Origin: Hymenopellis radicata
Taxonomy: Eukaryota; Basidiomycota; Agaricomycetes; Agaricales; Physalacriaceae
Reading direction: 5' to 3'
Assembly: GCA_015501595.1 (NCBI GenBank)
Contig: JADNRX010000108.1
Coordinates: 1-64,000, forward strand
DNA length: 64,000 nt
A program made the translations under genes and the position numbers. Below are positions 31,558 through 42,570 of the stretch, piece by piece. Each line of letters starts with the position of its first letter. The first letter of the stretch is position 1. The notes under the pieces were generated by a model. The model was not told the DNA's origin and did no database searches. It saw only the letters and a program-made list of their open reading frames with translations.

Positions 31558-32044
31558 ACGTTTCTTCCCCTCTCGATATCGTATTTACTATTTACCAAGC
31601 ATTCAGACTCGACCTGTCGGCTTTATATGTGACCTCGCGGCAGTCTTTCTACGATGGTGAAGGCTCGATGGGACGAAAACGAATTGGCACTTGCCATCCA
31701 GCTGGGCAGTGCTCTAGTTTGTTGATTTTTGAAGAGCCGCGATGGCGGAGACACGGTTCAACAAAGGACGTACATGTACAGTTCCATGACTTGTTGGTAG
31801 AAACCCTTATATCATGTATTCCCTGTGAATGGCCAATCTGACTGCACAACATGTCGGTGAATTCTTGGAGTCGAAGAATGCCGTAACCCTAATAGTACAT
31901 CACTCGATCGGTGGACGGAAGCAAGACTTCTTAACCTTTCACCATCACCACTACTTCTATTCGTCCTTCTAGCGGCACATTCAAGAAATCACTAGCATTT
32001 CTATCCTCTCCTTTATCTTTTTCGCTTTACTACCCCCCCCCCCA
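31558..32044. other. No gene; upstream region of the coiled-coil gene
   Basis: No coding frame is supported. A poly-C tract (about 32032-32043) sits directly before the next gene's ATG, an odd 5' leader that might affect start choice or be a homopolymer error. Confidence 0.3.
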
Positions 32045-35000
32045 ATGCCCATGTCTGGCCACAATGAGCACTCCTCTTCGCGACCAATAACGCCGGATTC
32101 ACCCTTGACAAGTGTGGGGAGCACCATCGACGACCTTCACAGCGGCGTTAGCCAATTTCTCTCGGGTTCCGTCACCAGAACCGCCGTCGCTCTTAACATG
32201 TTGTTGTGACCGAGAGAATTGCGAGAATATGACGGCATGGCTGGACATGAAATCCAGATTGGAGAGTCGGTTGATTTTGAGCGCTGGTGCGTTTTATATC
32301 TAACAAAAAGCAGTGCTAATGTGTCGCCGCAGAGGTCGGGCAAGCGCTGTTACAACGCCATGAACAATATGTCCGACGGCAGGTGTGGCCAGTATCCCGC
32401 AAACTAAAGAAATGCTAATATGCATAGAAACGTCGGCAGAGAAGCGAAGCCCTTGACTACGACGATGAGTTGTCGCCTCAGGAGGAAATGGAGAGAAGAT
32501 TGGGGGAACTCGGTCGGGAAAGGGACGCGCTCGAGAAAGTTCGTTCACTCTTTGATATTTTGTTCACTTTATTCAACATATCTTGCCGCAGCGCCTCACC
32601 CAAGCTCTCGTTAACAACGAGGTTACCGAAGTATCCAACAAGACCATTCTCCAAGAACTCCAGGAAACGAAAACGACTGTGTCTCGGCTTACCGCTCATC
32701 ATGCTCGTTCGGTCGGATGGGAAACTCGTATGTCTGCAGCCATGAAGGAAAGGGACGACATGCAACAGGAAAGGGATTTCGAATCACATCGCGCCCGCGT
32801 GGCCGAGTCTCGCTTTGCAGCGTTGAAGGACAAGACTTGTCTGTTTACATTCTCGTTCATCTTGCATAATATCTCACATGTTTTTTTCAGCACGTTTACA
32901 AGCAGACGTTCGACGTCTACAAGATGATCTTGCAGAGAAGAGGATGCATCGATTGGAGTCCTCCGAATCCATACTACAGGATGCTCGCTCCCAGCTGGAA
33001 GTCTTGCAACGGTCTCTGAGTCCGTCGGTCGCATCAGAGCAGACGGAGCTAACCAAGGTTCTGGAGTCCCTCATGGATGACAACGAGGTTCTTAAGAGGG
33101 ATACAGCAGAACTTCAGCATTTCCTTGCTGAGTCTCGGGAAGAAATACATGCGTTACAGGAAGAGGTAGAGGAATACCGTGCCAATGCTCCTCCGCGTTC
33201 TGGTGGTAAGTCAGTATCCTATTCTGTTATAACATCGTACTCAGTCCAAGTATAGCTCGAACTCCAACGTTTAGGCAACATTTCCATTCAGGAAGCATGC
33301 CCTCGTCTGTTCTGAAGGAGCAAATGACCGGTAACTCTGGGCGAGGATCAAGTAGAGAAAGAAAGTTCCGAAAACCATATGTAAGTATTTTTCTTGACCC
33401 AAGTATCTCAAAAATTTGGGAGTTTACGTTGGACCCACAGGACCTTCTCACTCCAGAATCTCATGTCCGACCACTATCGCCGGCCGAGTCAGACTCTAAA
33501 TGGACTTCCTTTAATCCCATTCAGCCTCACCCGCGTCGCCCGATATCTCCGTATCAATTCGAGGTCGCTGATGATGCCGACCAAGACCTGCCAGTCGAAT
33601 TCACCAAAGGAAACAAGCCTCTCCTCCTCCTCAGTCGATCTCGTGGTGTTCAGACTGATCCCGTATCCGATCGTGGTCTCTTGTCTGCATCTCCGTCCTC
33701 TTTTGATCCGCGCTCAGACTCCTCGTCGTATTCAGAATCGGCCTCCAATATGGCGCAGCTCATCGAGCGCGTTGCTTCGCTATTAAATCGATTACAACAG
33801 GCCGACGCGTTCACTCTAACCAGTCGTTTGAAACGACAGCATCTCCGCGGTGCAGATGTTGCCCATCTGTCGCGTTCCACAATCAACAATGTGCTCTCGG
33901 AGGCCGCCGCACTTCGTGTTCACTTTCGCGCTCTCCTTGAAGATGAGAAGCTCGTCACGCCGTGTAATCGCCGAGACCTTCGCGCGTTGTTGAAGCTATT
34001 CCGGGATATCTTCAGTGAAATGGGTCAGATGCGGGTAACGCTAAACGAGATCATACTTGACCCGTCTATCGCCCCCAAAGTCAGCGAGCTGGCTTTAGAT
34101 CCTTCAAAATCGGACGTTCTAGTTGGCAAGGAGCGGGATGCGGAGAACAACGGTGCTGCTGCGGGATGGATGGCACCCATTTCGAAATTGTTTGGGGCTA
34201 CGAGTGTCCGCCCTGAGAGTGGTGTAGGAGGAGAGCGAGGGTTGCCAGCCCTTACGAGGTCTGTGAGCGCCAAGGTGCCTGCTCGTCCTGCACGCTTTGT
34301 GCCTAAGCTGGGACCTGCACTTTCAGCCTCTGCGACGACCGTGAACGTGGAGTTTTCCGGTGCCGGTGTTGGGCGCGCCGTAACGAGCACATTTTCCGCT
34401 CATCCGTCACGGCCCGGCCCTAGTGCGCCACAGGCAAGCACCGCCCAAGGCGTGATGGGCATCTTTGCTGGTGCCCCTCGTTCCAGCACCCCCGACCCTT
34501 GGGTAGTGGTGCCCAATTCCAAAGGGCCCCGTAGGGTCCAATCGACGATGCAAACCGCTGAATCTCCGGGCTTACGACGAACTCATGCTGCCGCTCGCTC
34601 TGCTAACCGGATGTCGAGGAACGTGGATGCTCTCCTTGAGATCCAGCAAACGCCCACGCGGGAGGACCAAGAGTCGGAGGAGCCTGATTATCTCGGGCCG
34701 TTGCTTGAGCACAGGCTGCGGCGCCGCGGACTTTCAGATTCGTCCATACATTCGACGTTCATGGCGCAGGCAGCTGAAGATAGTGGGGCGGCAGGCGATG
34801 CGGATTTGACGCCCCGACGGGAGACTGCGTGGCCTGATCGAGGCTCTGTGCTTCAGGCCTTGAGCCGGACGGTACAGAACTTCAGGCTTGGTGGGTCGTC
34901 GGATGTGGGTGTTCTCTGCTGCGTCGAGCAGGGAACAGGAGGGCAAGGCTTTCGGTGTTATGCCGATACCTGGCCTCTCGCGCTGGACTGCTGCGACGGT

Positions 35001-35096
35001 ATGAGCGATCCTCCTCCGGATTCGTTCTTTGGGAGTCCCACCCGGCTCGACGAGTCAGGTTTCCTGGAGAGGACTCAGAGAGGTGATTTTTATTGA
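32045..35096 (+). CDS. Large coiled-coil protein, Uds1/septation-type
   Basis: About seven or eight exons. The ATG at 32045 opens a Ser/Pro-rich N-terminus (MPMSGHNEHSSSRPITPDSP). Coiled-coil exons follow: MTAWLDMKSRLESRLILSAE, VGQALLQRHEQYVRRQ, EMERRLGELGRERDALEK, RLTQALVNNEVTEVSNKTIL, LQADVRRLQDDLAEKRMHRL. The last large exon (33297-35096) is Ser/Pro-rich with one further helical part (MAQLIERVASLLNRLQQADA). Introns at about 32285-32330, 32381-32427, 32539-32591 and 32838-32889 keep frame. A short possible intron near 32112-32151 is needed to join the first exon. An in-frame 60-nt intron (33381-33440) may be spliced or kept. The coiled-coil order recalls fungal proteins up-regulated during septation. 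Function is inferred only at that level. Confidence 0.65.
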
Positions 35097-35592
35097 TTGT
35101 TGTAGACCATATTATTGGATAGTTTAACTATTTGTACATCATTCTGTACTACTACGTATACTACAACTACGTTATTCGTCACTCTAGTGTCTATCCCGTA
35201 TCTTAGTACTCCTCCTTGATTCCAATTGCTTTCTGAGCTTCAAAATAGGCAACTCCGGGTTGGATCAAGGTTAGATCGTCCCCGCTGTGACGTACTGATT
35301 CGCCTTCCTTGCTACCACCAGGCTACCACAGCATACCACAATTGTCTTTCCCTGACCCCAGACCGCCTATGACTTGATGCTGAGCTTCCCAACCTCTAGC
35401 GCAGAAACGTGCTGTCGGCTCGATATCGCGTCCTATCGTCTGTGCAATTTGCACATGCGTTGCAGGCAACGTGCGGGCCTTTTCAGGCTCAGCACAGCCG
35501 TAGAGCAAATTCTGTTTCACGCGGTGCACATCCCTCGATTACGGAGTGTATAATAGACTGGATGTGATGGCGATTCGTGGGGAGATCAGTGG
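35097..35592. other. No gene; intergenic
   Basis: 3' flank of the coiled-coil gene and 5' flank of the RGS gene. Direct CTACCACC/CTACCACAG repeats occur at about 35313-35338. No coding frame is supported. Confidence 0.3.
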
Positions 35593-37154
35593 ATGATGAT
35601 GCCACGGACTCACGACCAGGCGGAGCGCGCGAGTCCTCGGCGGAAAAGGCGGCGCGTTGTTGCTGACGATTATCTCGCTTCTCTGCATCCTTGGGCGCAG
35701 AGATCGAATGTACGGCGTATGGGAGGGATCACTCTCGGTGAGCGACTTGCATTTCTTCCAGCAGTTTGTGTGATGTTCATCTGCCTCTCTCTAGCTGAAA
35801 TTCTTAGTGGGCAAACGTGTAGTCCTATCAGGTATGTAATGCACTCCTTACCAAGGAGGTTTGACGACTTCGTGCTGTGTAGCTTGTCGGATTTTGAGCT
35901 GTATCTCGTATACCGCGTAAGCCGCCTGCAAGACGTCGCGATCGCCAACTTACGCGTCCTCCACAGGAGGTCTCTATCGAGCAGTTGCAATTCATTGTGT
36001 GGTTCAACGTACGTTTTTATCTTACCGTCGTGCCGCTTGGCTGTTTAACGGCTGTACAGGACTACCGTAAACGCGTCGGAAATCCTGGGACCATTCGGAA
36101 CGCCTCTATATCATCCTTATGTATCCTCAGCGGCCACCTTTCTCAACTCGAAACGGCCCGCGTGGTCTATCCCTGTGGTGTCGGACGCGATCCCCAGTCG
36201 ATAGCACATTCAATGATCCCGAGCTTCGCAAAGAGTGCATGCATGTCATTTCTACATTCCTCGTTCCGGGCTCGCCAAAGGAGCTTCTTCTGGAGGCCGA
36301 CCAACGCGAAACGCTGATAAAAGGCCTGGAAACGAGCTGTCACCCCGACTTGGTAAGAAAACCCCTTTTGCCGTGTCGTCAATTCTCTCTCACCGTCGCA
36401 CAGTTTTTGCCCGTGTATAAAGAAGTGTATTTCTCTCTGGAGAACAACACCTTGCCTCGTTTTCTCGCGTACTCCCTCCTCAACATCAATCTGCCCAAAC
36501 AAGTGCTCTGGTGAGCCGCATGATCATGTAGACACACCACTAAATGACGCCACCTAATCCCGTAGGTACATCACAGGAATACTGATCTTCATATCATATA
36601 TCGCCCTCGCTGCGCTCATGATCGCCTTGATCCCCCCTCCGCGCCACAACCGCGCCTGGCGCCTCGTCACCGTGCCGCTCTTCCACTTGGGCGTGACGGC
36701 GACATACGCGGCGTTCCAGGGGTTCTGCAGCCAGGTGTTCGCGCGCGATGCCGTGCAGCTGCACACGTGGGAGCTGCGGCAGGTCGACGAGGAGGCGGAG
36801 GCGTACGTCAACCTGGTGCGGGCGTCGCTGCAGGACGTGCCCATGGGCCTGCTGTTCAACGCGGCGGACGGAAAGTACTCGGGCGCGGTCAAGGCGATCT
36901 CTGCGGTGCCGAGGAGTAAGCCCGGGGAGCAGGGCTCTGTAGCGCTGATGCGGCCGCTTTTTGGGCCGGAGCGCGTCGTGCAGGATCCGCATGTGCTGAA
37001 GGCGCATCGGCAGATTATGGATGGGCTGTGGTGTGTTGGCCTTGTGAGCGATAGTATTGTATGTTTTTCTTCTGTATCCCTCCTCGGTTTACTTGAGTGC
37101 TTTCGACAGCTGTATTCTGCTCTCGTATTTTCGATACCTGGACATTCGACGTAG
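35593..37154 (+). CDS. RGS-domain membrane protein
   Basis: Several short introns (35738-35791, the next at about 35830-35880, then about 35918-35967, 36009-36059, 36354-36402, 36512-36565 and 37061-37109). The RGS domain is recognisable as LSDFELYLVYR, then EVSIEQLQFIVWFNDYRKRV. Later come FNDPELRKECMHVISTFLVP with GSPKELLLEA, and PVYKEVYFSLENNTLPRFLA with NINLPKQVLW. Two membrane helices follow (ITGILIFISYIALAALMIAL and VTVPLFHLGVTATYAAFQGF), then a charged tail. RGS proteins speed up GTP hydrolysis by G-alpha subunits, and fungal members with membrane anchors act in pheromone or nutrient signalling. One stretch (36060-36190) needs a frame change that I could not explain by splicing: a missed intron, an indel or a base error. 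The fully GC-rich last exon is conserved-looking. Confidence 0.7.
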
Positions 37155-37200
37155 TGGAGTGTGTGGATTTTTTTTTTTGATATCTTGTAAGTGTACAGTA

Positions 37201-37581
37201 CTGTAGTATTTCGACCATAGGTTCACAGGGTGTGACCTGTGACCTCATGAACATGTTAAATAGCATGTTCATGCTGGCCAAAAGTGTGTGACCTAAAAAA
37301 ATTATGTTCATTGAGATTTTTAACTTTCTACTTTTTTAGCTTAATTTTACCTATAAAGTAGATGCAAACAGCAGAAATAGACAATTTTTATCATAAATAG
37401 AGTAAAATGGAAGAAAAAACTACTAAAATTGGGCTGAAGAAGCAAAATTTAGATCAAGTCAGATTTGTGACCAATTTTAGACATGTTCACAGGGCCTTGT
37501 GACCTAGTGACCAACTACAATTAGGTTCGCATCATGAGGCCTCGTGACCTGTGATGTGAACCTATGGTAGTAATACTACAG
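37201..37581. mobile_element. 381-bp MITE with TA target duplication
   Basis: The ends are inverted copies: CTGTAGTATTTCGACCATAG, then GTTCACAGGGTGTGACCTGT at the left, against the reverse complement of the right end, CTGTAGTATTACTACCATAG with GTTCACATCAC. TA flanks both sides (37199-37200, 37582-37583). The inside is AT-rich with no gene. It lies just after the RGS gene's stop. A diverged relative is at 5641-5758. The TA duplication fits a Tc1/mariner-type origin. Confidence 0.75.
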
Positions 37582-37690
37582 TATTAGGTAAATAACAGTT
37601 ATTTACCACCCCCGAGGTTATTTCCACGACCCTATCAAGGAGGACGGAGTCACGGACACGTCGGAGAAGTTAGAACTCAGAAATCTTTCA

Positions 37691-38022
37691 TAGGGTGGTG
37701 CAGTAAACCTTAGGTTTTGATACACCTCGGGTTTACTGCGGTTATTAACGGTATTGATACAGTATTGAAACTGTCCGGGGTCGGGAGGTAGGTTTCGATA
37801 CCGGCACGTGATCGCTTCACGTGACAGCGTGCTGGCGTTCGGAGAAGCTGAGAGTGGCGGGACAAGGGCGGGATGATGGCGGCACACCGCTGCGCCACAT
37901 CACGTGGTCGCAATCACGTGCCGGTATCGAAACTGTTAGAAACGGTTTCAAAACTAAGGCCTCCCGGGGGTCGGTATCAATACTGTTACTAACACCCCCG
38001 GGAGGTTTACTGCACCCCCCTA
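37691..38022. mobile_element. 332-bp hAT-type MITE, copy 1
   Basis: Flanked by an exact 8-bp duplication ATCTTTCA (37683-37690 and 38023-38030). The ends are TAGGGTGGTGCAGTAAACC and, inverted, GGTTTACTGCACCCCCCTA. The inside holds several TATC(A/G)ATAC-type and CACGTGA motifs in inverted pairs and no gene. 8-bp duplications and TAGGG ends are typical of hAT elements. Another copy lies at 54476-54804 in the opposite orientation. Confidence 0.85.
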
Positions 38023-38092
38023 ATCTTTCAAAATTAAAATGCGCCACATCCTTGAGCTCAAGAATGAAAAAATGAGGCAATAGAACATTATT

Positions 38093-38175
38093 GACCACCG
38101 CAGGACTCGAACCTGCAACCTTTTGGTGCCATTTAGCAATCGAAGCCAAACGCGCTACCATTGCGCCAGGTAGCC
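38093..38175 (-). tRNA. tRNA gene with short intron, anticodon probably TCG (Arg)
   Basis: On the minus strand a cloverleaf forms. The acceptor stem is GGCTACC with GGTGGTC (two G-U pairs), and the D arm is GCGC AATGGTA GCGC. The anticodon stem is TTTGG with CCAAA, and the T arm is GCAGG TTCGAGT CCTGC. Between the anticodon stem strands lie 19 nt, that is a 7-nt loop plus about 12 nt of intron. With the intron after position 37 the anticodon reads TCG. The anticodon call depends on that placement and is less sure than the tRNA itself. Confidence 0.7.
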
Positions 38176-38271
38176 ATGTATTGTGTTACTCAACACGTTT
38201 CATGACTCCGGCACCGGAACGTATTGATCATCGTTGCACTGCTTCCTTGTACAGCTCACTCAACAACCATC

Positions 38272-38947
38272 ATGGCGCTCAACTGTGCAATGCTCGACGG
38301 CGACCGGAACCCAATACCGCTTCCTAACGAAATGACTGTTATGACTATTGACTCTGGCGTCGACCTCGTTCTGACCATACCTGACATGTCCGGCGAAGGA
38401 CCAAAGCTGAGGAGCCTCAAAGCCTCGGGTCGTGCGTGGATAACAGATCAGAGGGTGCGTCAAGTTCTTCAGGATCGTGCGCCTACCAACACTGACCCCG
38501 ATTACTCAAGTTCCTCTTCACCTCTGGCCCCAACTCGGGATTTGACTCTCTATCTATCCCCCTCCACGCGATTCTATCTACAAAGTTTGAACAGCCGACG
38601 TTCAGCGGCAACTATCTCTCGCTCGAGATCCACCCCTCCAGAGACGGCGGCCTGACGAACGGCACTCAGCTCGAAGTCCGTTTGAAGAACCAGGCCATGT
38701 TCCAATTTGTGGCTTTGCTCGAGAAGGCGAGGGAGCGAGCGATTTACATGAAACGCGAGGTGGTGCAGGATGCCGAGGATGGGCCACGTAAGTCCTCTCT
38801 ACTTGTTCCTTCTTGGTCGCACTCTTATCATCTATACTAGCGCGCTATGATTCGCCAGCCGGGACTTCCATCTCTTTACAAGGTGGACCCGGTCCGTCTT
38901 CCGATAATGCAGAGCCCGCTGGTGCTCCGCCAGGTTACGATGCTTGA
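38272..38947 (+). CDS. WBP2-like GRAM-domain protein with PPxY motifs
   Basis: Three exons (38272-38454, 38511-38787, 38841-38947) give 567 nt, 188 aa. The GRAM/PH-like domain reads MALNCAMLDGDRNPIPLPNE, ITDQRFLFTSGPNSGFDSLS, IPLHAILSTKFEQPTFSGNY and FQFVALLEKARERAIYMKRE, which is the WW-domain-binding-protein-2 pattern. The short C-terminal tail holds PPRY, created across the last splice junction, and PPGY, both ligands for WW domains such as those of Rsp5/Nedd4 ubiquitin ligases. The start is the first ATG in frame with the domain. The protein is probably a cytosolic or membrane-peripheral adaptor; the partner is inferred. Confidence 0.85.
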
Positions 38948-39565
38948 GAGCCGTGAAGAAGATTGTATGCGTGTAATACCAACCTGGACATTGTAACAGA
39001 ACTATCCGATATAATAATCCACTAAAATACCTTTTTGGCTTAGGCGAGCGAGGATCACAACGCAGCGGAAACGATCCGACCCCTTCTCTTGTCCTCAATG
39101 ACACCCGTAAGCTAGTGCGCTAGACACCGATACAGCTGTATCTATGTCCATCAATATCTGCTTACCGGTTGTGTCCATTTGTTTCGAGGGGACCGTACAC
39201 CAGCGCGTTGTAAAACCCGCAGAACTCTTCGTGTTACGGTCAGCATGTAAGTTATTCCACAGTGTACTGACATCAGATCCACCTACAACAAAGCATTCAT
39301 CTCTCTCGCGCTTCAGCCATGAACACCATGCATTCGATCTCGTGAAGAGCTTCAAGCACAACGATCACGAGCCGGGATGCGCGCTGAACTATCGCAGTTC
39401 CCACACCTTCCAATTGTTCGCCGCTGCGAACTCAATGCATATCAGGTATGACTCACCTGGGTTCTGTCATATTCTTAACTTGACCTTCCCTTTGTGTGAA
39501 GTATCCCCATGTCCGAGCTAATTCGAAGCCTGCGTCAACCCATGATTTCCCGCATAACGTGAACT
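38948..39565 (+). CDS. Possible small spliced gene before the P450, unrecognised
   Basis: A protein-like reading runs through CKTRRTLRVTVSIHEHHAFD (splice at about 39247-39314), then LVKSFKHNDHEPGCALNYRS, FQLFAAANSMHI, an intron (about 39447-39502) and a last exon reading IPMSELIRSLRQPMISRIT with a stop near 39560. The start exon is not clear; an upstream piece (ERGSQRSGNDPTPSLVL) may belong. The last intron and last exon are duplicated exactly at 46040-46180 without the rest of the gene. I do not recognise the family. Confidence 0.35.
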
Positions 39566-41890
39566 CTCACGCGAGAATCCAAGCCGACACCTGAAAAACC
39601 GCTATGTTGACCAGGATTTCTCTTCAATTCTCATACAGAGCCTACCTTGTGAGCAGATCCAAGCATCTTCGTTTTGGTGGCGGGGGCGGAACGCGTGCGC
39701 GGTATTCCTGTCGGAGGAAGTCTCACAACGTCATCCGCATCATTCCCGAATGGGTAGTTTTAAGCCAACCCTATCCCACGACGCCGGTTATAACAGTGGC
39801 CGTATGCATCTAGACGTCCTCAGCGCCATCCCCTCAACAACATGGAGCCACTCGTCCTCCCACTGCTCGAATCCTCCCTCAAAATCCCCCTATTCTTCGC
39901 TCTAGGAGCACTCATCGGCCTTCTTCTCTACCACAAGCGCTCTACTCAAGACCTTCCACTCCCGCCTGGTCCCCCGGAACCTTATCACCGGAAATCTGCA
40001 CAGCGCCCCAAAGCAGGTCCCATGGCTCACCTACACCAAGTGGAGAGACACCTACGGTTCGCTTCTTAACAAATAGTCTCAAACCTAGGATTCATCCGAC
40101 ACACAGGACCCGTCGTGCATCTGCGTGCACTCGGTAGCTCCACTATCATTCTGAACACGGCGCAGGCGGTGCAGGACCTCATGGAGGCGCGCGCGACGAT
40201 CTACTCGGATAGACCCACGTCGTGGATGTACGGCGAGCTGTGTGGGCGCAAGCTGAACGTGTTCCAGATCCCGTACGATAACCCGCGGTTCAAGGTGTAT
40301 CGCCGGCTCCTGCACTATGGGCTCAGCCCGCGCGCGACGCAGTCGTATCGGTCGATACTGCAAGACGAGACGAGCACTTTGTTGGAGAATCTGAGGAAGA
40401 GTCCTGAGAGCTTTATTTCGCATTTGAGAAGGTAATGGAGATTCAGGACATTGGCATCATAGGACCTGACGAGAGTTATTAGGAACGCAGGAGCTATGAT
40501 TTTGAACATTACCTATGGACACAAGGTCACCACCAACGATGATTTCTTGCTTCGCTTGGTGGAGAAGACCTTTGCGCTTTTCGAGCGACGGTTACAGCAG
40601 CCGTTTATGGTCGATTTCTTCCCTTGGTGTACGTCTCGATTCAAACCTGTCGAGTTCAACTTTAACCCCTTCTCCAGTACGATTCGTCCCGGAATGGTTC
40701 CCCTTTGCCGGCTTTCAGAAGCTTGCCAAAATGTACAGGAACTTGGCAACGGACGAGATTCCCTACACCATGGCCAAGGAACTCATTGTACGGCGTCTTT
40801 CTCTATTGAGGCTTGCCATTGAAACACCGTGTATAGAAAACGGGCCACTACACCGAATCGTTCGTGTCCAAACTCCTAGACGAAGAAAGTGAGGAGATCG
40901 CCAAAGTGCAAAGCGACCTTACTGAAGACTTGGACATGGAGAATATCATCCAGTGGGTGAGCGGTGGGCTGTACGTTGGAGGCGCGGACACTGTAAGCCC
41001 TTGTTCCTCTTCCATGGAGTGATGGCACCGACCCCACACAGACTGTATCCGCGATGACCACCTTCTTCTACCTGATGGCCACGCACCCTGAAGTTCAAAA
41101 GACCGCCCAGGCGGAGATCGATAAAGTTGTCGGTCCAGATCGCACGCCGACTTTGGACGATAGAGAGCATTTGCCGTACATAGTGGCACTGGTCAAAGAG
41201 GTCAACCGATGGGGTCCTGTAGTTCCGCGCTGTTAGTTTCAACGTTTCTTTGCTCGTGACCGAACTTACCCGTTGCAGGTCTCCGCCACAGCGTGATGCA
41301 AGACGATGTCTACATGGGATACCGTATTCCGAAAGGCGCCACGATAATACCGAACATATGGTAAGTGCGCGCTCCTACCATGTCAACAAGATGATGACGA
41401 CGAACGAAGGGGAATCGCTCACGATCCGGAAATGTACCCAGACCCGTTCAAATTCGACCCCACAAGGCACCTCGGGGACGCGCCGCAGGTTAACCCCTTC
41501 AAGTTTACCTTTGGGTTTGGCCGACGCGTGTGTCCTGGGCAGCATTTTGCCGAACAGTCGCTTTTTCTCAACATGGCGAACATTCTGGCGGCGTTTGATA
41601 TCGCTAAGGCAAAGGATAAAGACGGGCGGGAGATAGAGCCGTCCGTGATGTGGAGTACGGCGGTGGTCTCGTGAGTATATGCGGTCCTTATGGTGCGGAC
41701 ACTGACGGGAATTGTTTATAGACATCTCAAACCATTCAGTTGTAGCATCGTGCCACAGTCGAGGCTGGTGGTGTAGTGGAATCCGAATTCCGAATGTTGA
41801 GCGTCAGGTGTGGCCGTATGTCAGCAATAGCTGAGAGCGTGTATTCCGTATCGAATTAATGTACACCATCCATTATGAAGTAGAGAGAAA
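39431..41890. repeat. Left copy of a 2.4-kb direct duplication
   Basis: Starts inside the exon reading ...AANSMHI (about 39431) and ends about 14 bp after ATGAAGTAGAGAG (41874-41890). It matches 46037-48488 almost base for base in P450 exons, less in introns. CUL1 and a 0.6-kb segment lie between the two copies. Confidence 0.85.
39842..41776 (+). pseudogene. Cytochrome P450, left copy, frameshifted in exon 1
   Basis: Exons and splice sites correspond one to one with the intact copy at 46421-48360: the same membrane anchor (LPLLESSLKIPLFFALGALI), the I-helix GGADT next to TVSAM, the K-helix EVNRW and the haem motif FGFGRRVCPGQHF. Exon 1 is 215 nt here against 217 nt in the other copy. One C is missing in the run after GGT at about 39970 and one G two codons later, in the proline-rich PPGPP hinge. 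All later exons are therefore out of frame, although they carry no other visible lesion. This points to recent inactivation or two local base errors. Confidence 0.75.
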
Positions 41891-41978
41891 CCACCAATTT
41901 GTTTCGATCTGCAGAATATGTTTTGGGGGAATGTGGAGTTCAGTACAACGTTCTAGTTAGAGTTTAGGTGCCAGCTTT

Positions 41979-42570
41979 TTAGACTATCCTATACGATGTG
42001 AGGACAGGCAGACCAATGAAGTCCTGATGGTTCGCGCATATGGATAGAAGATCAGCAGTTGGGCTAGGCGGGACTTCGACTGAAGGGCAGCAGGCGCGTT
42101 CTTCAGCAATGCGATCGTTGGAGTAAGGGCGAAGGTGACGGAGAATGGCGGTCTGGGAGAAGAAACGAGAGACGATGCTGATGGCGTGAGTATGTATGCA
42201 ATATTCGCGGTACTCACCGTCGATATGTGATGGCGAAGCCCCAGCTAGGGTTAGGGTTATCTGGCGGTATAGCGCCATCGGGTGCCAGGATTGCGCCATC
42301 GTAGCGGTCAAGTGATCGGGAACAGGTCGAATTGACCCAGTGCTCCATCAGTGCTTTGACTTTGAGTGAGACTGCACTCAAGGCTTTCCGTGCGATGTTA
42401 TCCGTACGACGATGAGAGTACACTGGATTGCTCCACAAGGTGCGTTTATAGACTTGGAGAAAGCATTATACTTGAACAAGCATAGGGCTTAGATAGTTGG
42501 ACGCGCAACGAGGACCGGCATGTCGTTGCTCCCAGGACTTACCCTGCTTTTAATTATCGGAGGACATCAT
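41979..42570. repeat. Inverted duplicate, left arm
   Basis: Its reverse complement occurs at 49058-49860 with about 85-90 percent visible agreement in the best blocks. The right arm carries a 203-bp insertion and some small gaps. It includes a two-unit AGGGTTAGGG motif at 42246. No gene frame is supported inside. Confidence 0.75.

Noticed and set aside
31059..31598. Minus-strand frame of 179 codons at the retrotransposon's 3' end
   Set aside because: It is antisense to the acidic pol tail and the LTR; its Ser-rich text is the mirror of the GAG/GAA-rich strand.
36594..37007. Minus-strand frame opposite the last RGS exon
   Set aside because: GC-rich exon shadow with Arg/His-rich text and no motif.
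42240..42260. Telomere-like AGGGTTAGGGTT (also inverted at about 49375)
   Set aside because: Only two units, and both are copies of the same duplicated segment; not an interstitial telomere array.
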